Below, piece after piece: positions 7,399 to 10,928 of a stretch of DNA of 10,928 nt. Source of the stretch: Hirudo medicinalis (lineage: Eukaryota; Annelida; Clitellata; Hirudinida; Hirudinidae); assembly GCA_011800805.1 (NCBI GenBank), contig MPNW01001512.1, positions 1 to 10,928 of the forward strand, in the 5' to 3' direction. Below the pieces are notes generated by a model, which worked only from the letters and a program-made list of their open reading frames with translations, ran no database searches and was not told the DNA's origin. The position numbers and the translations under genes are program-made. Numbering within the stretch: the first letter of the stretch is position 1; the number at the start of each line of letters is the position of its first letter.

Positions 7399-8154
7399 AT
7401 GGATTGCTTAATAAGAAATTTAGAAAAAGTTCGCTTAGAAGAATCAAATGAAGTTAAAGTTAAACCAGGAAGTACCAGCGAGGCTGTAGAAGAATATATT
7501 TCCTTTCTTAACGAGAAGTGGCAGAGGTTTGCAAGGCTACTCATTGAAACGAACTCAGGTGATGAGAAATTCCAAGGAATCATGGGAACCGAGCACATAA
7601 AACTCGACCATTTATATACGAAAAACTGCGTTGTCTCTCGAAGCAGGAGTTTCGTCGTTTACAAAGAAAGTCCTGAAAGACACGCAAAGGGTAAGAAAGA
7701 GAAGATCAACGTATTATTGTCCAGCTTTTTGCCAGAAATGTCTATCAATCTGATCATCAAGCCTAATGGTAAAAAGCTCGTCGATCCGGACAACGACAAA
7801 GCCGATGCTGTTGTGGAATATTTGTACGAACAGATGCAGGTGTGTTGGAGGGTCACATCGCAACTTCTTAATAAGAATAACATCCAGTTCTTGTACGTAA
7901 GAAAATTCGAAAAAGTCACCTGCTTGCTTCTTATTGCTGGTTATCGCGAACACGATGGCATGCCTCACTTCAGGCTCAGGGAAAGGGAACTTGGTTCTCT
8001 AGAGGCTCGTAATTTTGATTCCATGCACGAGCCAGAGATAAGGAATTATTTTCCTGTGATAAATTGGAGCTGTTTGAACAGGAGACCAGTATATGTTGTG
8101 GACAATTGTTGCCAAAGATTGCAACAAACCAATGATGGTATCTACCAGGCTTAG
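7399..8154 (+). CDS. Orphan 251-aa protein, family not recognised
   Basis: I do not recognise this protein. The start at 7399 is chosen because it has G at -3 and G at +4, and because its ATG is conserved in the 5' fragment copy. An in-frame ATG at 7393 has T at -3 and is not conserved. There is no signal peptide or membrane segment, so an intracellular protein is likely. By inspection the chain looks alpha/beta: a helix-like segment at 27-50 (SEAVEEYISFLNEKWQRF), short hydrophobic strands at 103-111 and 114-121 (SINLIIK), a conserved loop VDPDNDKAD at 128-136, a second helix at 137-157, strands at 163-181 (QFLYVRKF, VTCLLLIAGY), then a charged stretch RLRERELGSLEAR and a Cys-containing end (YVVDNCCQRL). 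The pseudogene preserves the SFL, VDPD-D-AD-VVE and IA...GM...F-L segments, marking the likely core. It could also be the main exon of a spliced gene. Function unknown. Confidence 0.85.
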   Translation: MDCLIRNLEKVRLEESNEVKVKPGSTSEAVEEYISFLNEKWQRFARLLIETNSGDEKFQGIMGTEHIKLDHLYTKNCVVSRSRSFVVYKESPERHAKGKKEKINVLLSSFLPEMSINLIIKPNGKKLVDPDNDKADAVVEYLYEQMQVCWRVTSQLLNKNNIQFLYVRKFEKVTCLLLIAGYREHDGMPHFRLRERELGSLEARNFDSMHEPEIRNYFPVINWSCLNRRPVYVVDNCCQRLQQTNDGIYQA

Positions 8155-8232
8155 TCCTCGGCCTGGAAGTATATCTGTAATGTCAGAGAACCATCGCTCA
8201 TGAAGAACAATAATTCCCAATCAAAGACAAAT

Positions 8233-8238
8233 AATAAA
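8233..8238 (+). promoter_or_regulatory. Poly(A) signal AATAAA for the orphan gene
   Basis: AATAAA lies 79 bases past the TAG stop of the intact orphan gene, a normal spacing for a cleavage and polyadenylation signal. This supports 8154 as the true end of the coding region. Confidence 0.6.
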
Positions 8239-8805
8239 ATTAGGCTGAGATTTAAATGAACTTAAAAATACGTTTTGATTACGCATTTATTTATCCAACA
8301 TCCTTTCAATCAGTCTTTCAATCATCCTTTCAATCAGTCAGTCAACCAACTTTTTCATCCCTGCTCTCATATATGGTGGTATGTTTTTATTGGCTACCTC
8401 TCCCTGATAATTGATCCGGATTTGTAGAAGGTTCTATCTTATGCTTTTGAGCGATGTGATTGCAATTATAATAATCGTTTAAGGAAAAATCTAAAGGAAT
8501 TAAGACGGATGGATGGATAGGTGAATGAGTGAATCGTTGGATTAATGGATGGATTTATGGAGCGGGTGAGTGGATGACTGGAAAAATGAGCGGAGGGGAT
8601 GTCTGGCAGGAAAGCAGAAGAGTTAAAAAAGAAAGACAACAAAATCTTTTGGAAGCGAAACAAACAAAAGGATGTTATGCAATCTTGGGAGAAAGAGGAA
8701 GTGGTGCACATAATGGGTTACTGAAATTTCAGATCCCAGACAAAGAAAAGCGGTACCAACCGTGCATTAACTACCGAGGGACCCAAAAATATCAACTCAA
8801 CAACA
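8239..8805. other. Intergenic region with degenerate short repeats
   Basis: At 8301-8345 there are three decayed copies of a TCCTTTCAATCAG-like unit. At 8505-8580 there is a decayed GGAT/GAAT tract. Beyond these there is no gene; a frame with no early ATG across 8529-8825 is Trp- and Gly-rich because it runs through the GGAT repeat. Confidence 0.55.
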
Positions 8806-8988
8806 ATGGCAACAACACCCACTAAAACATCATTCACTTCATCTCTCATTAACTCTGCAACCTCCAACGCTACCTGTAACAGTAACAACAATAGCATCAA
8901 CTCATGTCATTGTGGCATGAACTTGCAGGATGAAAAAAGTTTATTTGGAACAATTGGAGGCACAAAAACAATAAATGTAAAATATTAA
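8806..8988 (+). CDS. Doubtful small Ser/Thr/Asn-rich frame, 60 aa
   Basis: ATG at 8806 has a good animal context (A at -3, G at +4) and opens a 60-codon frame rich in Ser, Thr and Asn with CHCGMNL in the middle. Composition follows the local ACA/AAC-rich DNA, so it may be non-coding. It could be a first exon; an internal TTGCAG/GATG looks like an acceptor but no donor pairs with it. No homology or family is recognised. Confidence 0.15.
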   Translation: MATTPTKTSFTSSLINSATSNATCNSNNNSINSCHCGMNLQDEKSLFGTIGGTKTINVKY

Positions 8989-9763
8989 ACATTGTGAACA
9001 TCGGGAGCTATTTAGAAAATAATTTGTTTAAACGATACTGCACAATGAATGTCATTTGGTTCCGAACTAGCATTAACAAAACTTAACTAATCGACTTAAC
9101 ATCACCACTATCGTCATCATCATCATCGTCGTCGCCGCCATCTTCATCATAGTAATCATCATCATCATCAGCAGCAGTAAACTGAATATCCAATTTGCTA
9201 TTGCTATGAAGTGGCCATTTTCGACAAAAATGTTCGCCATCTTGAAACGCGCGCCTTTTGAAGTTCGTTCCTTGCATGACGTGACGGACAGATGGACAAA
9301 TAAAAGTGAAAAGTTCCCAGGATCCGTTTTAAAAATTGACCTCTGAACTCGAGTGCTTATTAATCACTCTCGTCTGCGTGTATCATTCGCGCGTGATTTA
9401 GACGTCCGTGTTTTGACTTTTGTGAGTTCTTGAAGACGGTGCCCCAGTCCCGGAGAAGAGAAAAGATTTTCTTGAATTTCGAAGCATTGTGTTTTACAAA
9501 TGTGGAATAATAATGCTAAAATTGGATGCGTGGATACATGGTGAATTTTAGGATGCATGATGAATCAATGAATTCCAAGATGAATGAATGAATGCAGGAA
9601 GTAGGACTGAGGAGCAGAATATAATAATTTATTGCAATGTAAATCTAGTAATTCGAAGGTCAGAGTCATATTTACAACCAGCCAAGAACAAATTTTAAAC
9701 AAATTATTACTTTATAATAATTGCTCGAATAATATCGGATGAATCAAATAATTTTATTTATGA
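8989..9763. other. Intergenic region with microsatellites, no gene recognised
   Basis: Holds the ATC tract at 9101-9177, a somewhat CpG-richer stretch at 9240-9450 (for example ACGCGCGCC and TTCGCGCG), and a decayed TGAATGAA tract at 9551-9600. The CpG-richer part could be regulatory, but no gene is visible next to it. Confidence 0.5.
9101..9177. repeat. ATC/GTC trinucleotide microsatellite
   Basis: Minus-strand orientation of the GAT/GAC type, with GTCGTCGCCGCC in the middle and GCAGCAG at the end. The Asp-rich minus-strand frame it creates is an artefact. Confidence 0.93.
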
Positions 9764-9930
9764 CTAATTGACTTTTAAACCGTTTTTATTCAATTTAAAA
9801 TCTTTAAAATTAAATCCATGTTTTACTTCTCTCCATTTATTAATCTCAGGTTTTAAATCTTTTAAGTTGTTATTCAAAAGTTCCTTTTGTCGAAGGATCG
9901 GATTTTCAGGTATAATAAACAAAACAATAA
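9764..9930 (-). other. Possible 3'-terminal exon remnant on the minus strand
   Basis: Reading the minus strand, an open stretch of about 50 codons gives a mixed, charged peptide (including NPILRQKELLNNNLKDLKP and FKDFKLNKNGLKVN) ending at TAG (plus positions 9764-9766). A minus-strand AATAAA follows immediately at 9753-9758. Upstream the frame runs into the AAT microsatellite without an ATG. The plus-strand frame across the same bases is equally open, so coding is uncertain. Confidence 0.15.
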
Positions 9931-9932
9931 TG

Positions 9933-9966
<34 letters not shown>

Positions 9967-10028
9967 TGATACTGATAATGATAATGAAAATTATAATGAT
10001 AATAATAATAATAATAATAATAGTAATT
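9926..10028. repeat. AAT/GAT trinucleotide microsatellite
   Basis: Two long AAT runs separated by GATGATACTGATAATG-type sequence. Confidence 0.95.
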
Positions 10029-10050
10029 AATTTACAATACTTGTTACCAC

Positions 10051-10080
10051 CATCGTCGTCTTAATCATCATCATCATCGA
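10051..10080. repeat. Short ATC/GTC microsatellite
   Basis: CATCGTCGTC followed by four ATC units, about 20 bases past the AAT tract at 9926-10028. Confidence 0.9.
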
Positions 10081-10190
10081 GAAGAAATTCAGCCAAAAAG
10101 AATTAACAAAGTAAATGTATTTAGTTTGAAAGTATTTCAACATTTTAAAAACATTTTAAGCATTTCTTTGGAACAAAGGCGATGTGTCAA

Positions 10191-10287
10191 TGATGACGAT
10201 GACGATGATGGTGATGGTGATGACGATGACGATGGTGGTGTTGACGATGACGATGACGATGATGATGACGACAATAACAACGACGAT
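10191..10287. repeat. GATGAC/GGT microsatellite
   Basis: About 97 bp of alternating GAT, GAC and GGT trinucleotides ending in AACAACGACGATTAG. In one frame it encodes only Asp, Gly and Asn up to the TAG. It has no flanking coding sequence. Confidence 0.95.
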
Positions 10288-10660
10288 TAGTTAAAGTGCC
10301 TGGAATAGGGAAAATCCATGAAGTTCCTGTCTGAGCTGTCTTTTTACATCTATTGAAGCGATGAATGCCATCTTACATCAATTCCTAGTATCTCAAGTCT
10401 GTGGTGTTTTTCGTTCGGTTAGGATGATTCGTGCTAAACTAAGTATTTCAAAATTGCTTTAAATGAATAACTGGTTATTTTTCACACAGGTATTTTTCGT
10501 AAATGTCATTAATGTGAAAACATTTTTGTGAATTATGTAAAAATTATTTTTTTATATTTTTAGTCTTATATTTGCCGAGGGGCCTCCTGATAAGCACTGT
10601 ACTGTATGTAACAGTTTCATTTATGTAGCGCCATATGCAGCGATAGTTAATACTGACGTC

Positions 10661-10696
10661 TACGACGACTGTGATGGTGATGATGATGATGATGAA
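10661..10696. repeat. GAT/GAC microsatellite
   Basis: ACGACGACTGTGATGGTGATGATG-type run of about 36 bp, directly after the short sequence shared with 5728-5742. Confidence 0.9.
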
Positions 10697-10838
10697 GGCT
10701 AATACTTTATTACTTATAATTTAATTTAATGCTACCTCATCCAGATTTGTATAACATAAAAGGTTTAAGGTTAATAATTACATTAGATGAAAAATAATAA
10801 ATAAATATTTATTACCAGAGTTTATGTAATTTAATTAT

Positions 10839-10840
<2 letters not shown>

Positions 10841-10887
<47 letters not shown>

Positions 10888-10928
10888 TAATAATAATAAT
10901 AATAATAATTCCAGTAATTCCAATAATA
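10841..10928. repeat. AAT microsatellite, cut by the window end
   Basis: A long near-perfect AAT run with one AAC unit, ending in a slightly decayed tail at the edge of the window. Confidence 0.95.

Larger units (their letters stand above)
10029..10928. other. Repeat-rich intergenic region to the window edge
   Basis: No coding frame stands out. Four microsatellites are described separately. The unique parts (10080-10185, 10290-10660, 10700-10840) are AT-rich without clear features, apart from a short GC-richer stretch at 10574-10660 that shares a 15-bp inverted match with the pseudogene insertion. Confidence 0.5.

Noticed and set aside
8718..8900. Minus-strand hydrophobic 60-codon frame resembling a signal peptide or membrane segment
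   Set aside because: It is the complement of ACA/AAC-rich sequence, so the leucine run follows from composition. No supporting context.
9083..9277. Minus-strand Asp-rich acidic protein
   Set aside because: The acidic run is a GAT/GAC microsatellite with no conserved flanks.
9768..10064. 98-codon plus-strand frame with poly-Ile/Met
   Set aside because: No ATG at the start, and the second half is the AAT microsatellite.

Overview
The window looks like nuclear DNA from an AT-rich, repeat-rich invertebrate animal. The evidence is a metazoan-type fused mRNA capping enzyme, eukaryotic AATAAA signals, isolated genes without operons, and many GAT/GAC, AAT/AAC and ATTC microsatellites plus two AT-rich minisatellites. 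A lophotrochozoan (leech- or mollusc-like) source would fit, but that is only an impression; the sequence does not fix the taxon.

Layout. Positions 1-2900 are mainly non-coding: an ATTC run, GAT runs, a ten-unit 23-bp minisatellite (958-1196), an AAT/AAC tract, and one or two open stretches that read like protein but have no ATG (weak exon candidates). Positions 2915-4813 on the minus strand hold an uninterrupted 632-aa mRNA capping enzyme, with an N-terminal RNA triphosphatase and a C-terminal guanylyltransferase, and a minus-strand AATAAA about 140 bases past the stop. This is the one gene whose function is clear.

Positions 5227-8240 on the plus strand hold a small local gene family. The last copy (7399-8154) is intact and encodes a 251-aa protein I do not recognise. 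The first copy (5353-6042) is a pseudogene with stops, frameshifts, an internal deletion and a GC-rich insertion. The middle copy (about 6835-6963) is only a 5' fragment that stops matching after about four codons. All three share sequence upstream of the start codon, so they look like DNA-level tandem duplicates. A 19-bp minisatellite (6593-6790) lies between the first and second copies.

Positions 8240-10928 contain degenerate tetranucleotide repeats, several GAT/ATC and AAT microsatellites, and a few weak open stretches. I find no convincing gene there. No RNA gene, CRISPR array or complete transposon was recognised. The capping enzyme and the orphan family are divergently oriented neighbours, and nothing in the sequence shows a functional link. 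The most useful new material is the orphan family itself, its conserved upstream region with a short upstream reading frame, and the GC-rich insertion in the pseudogene.
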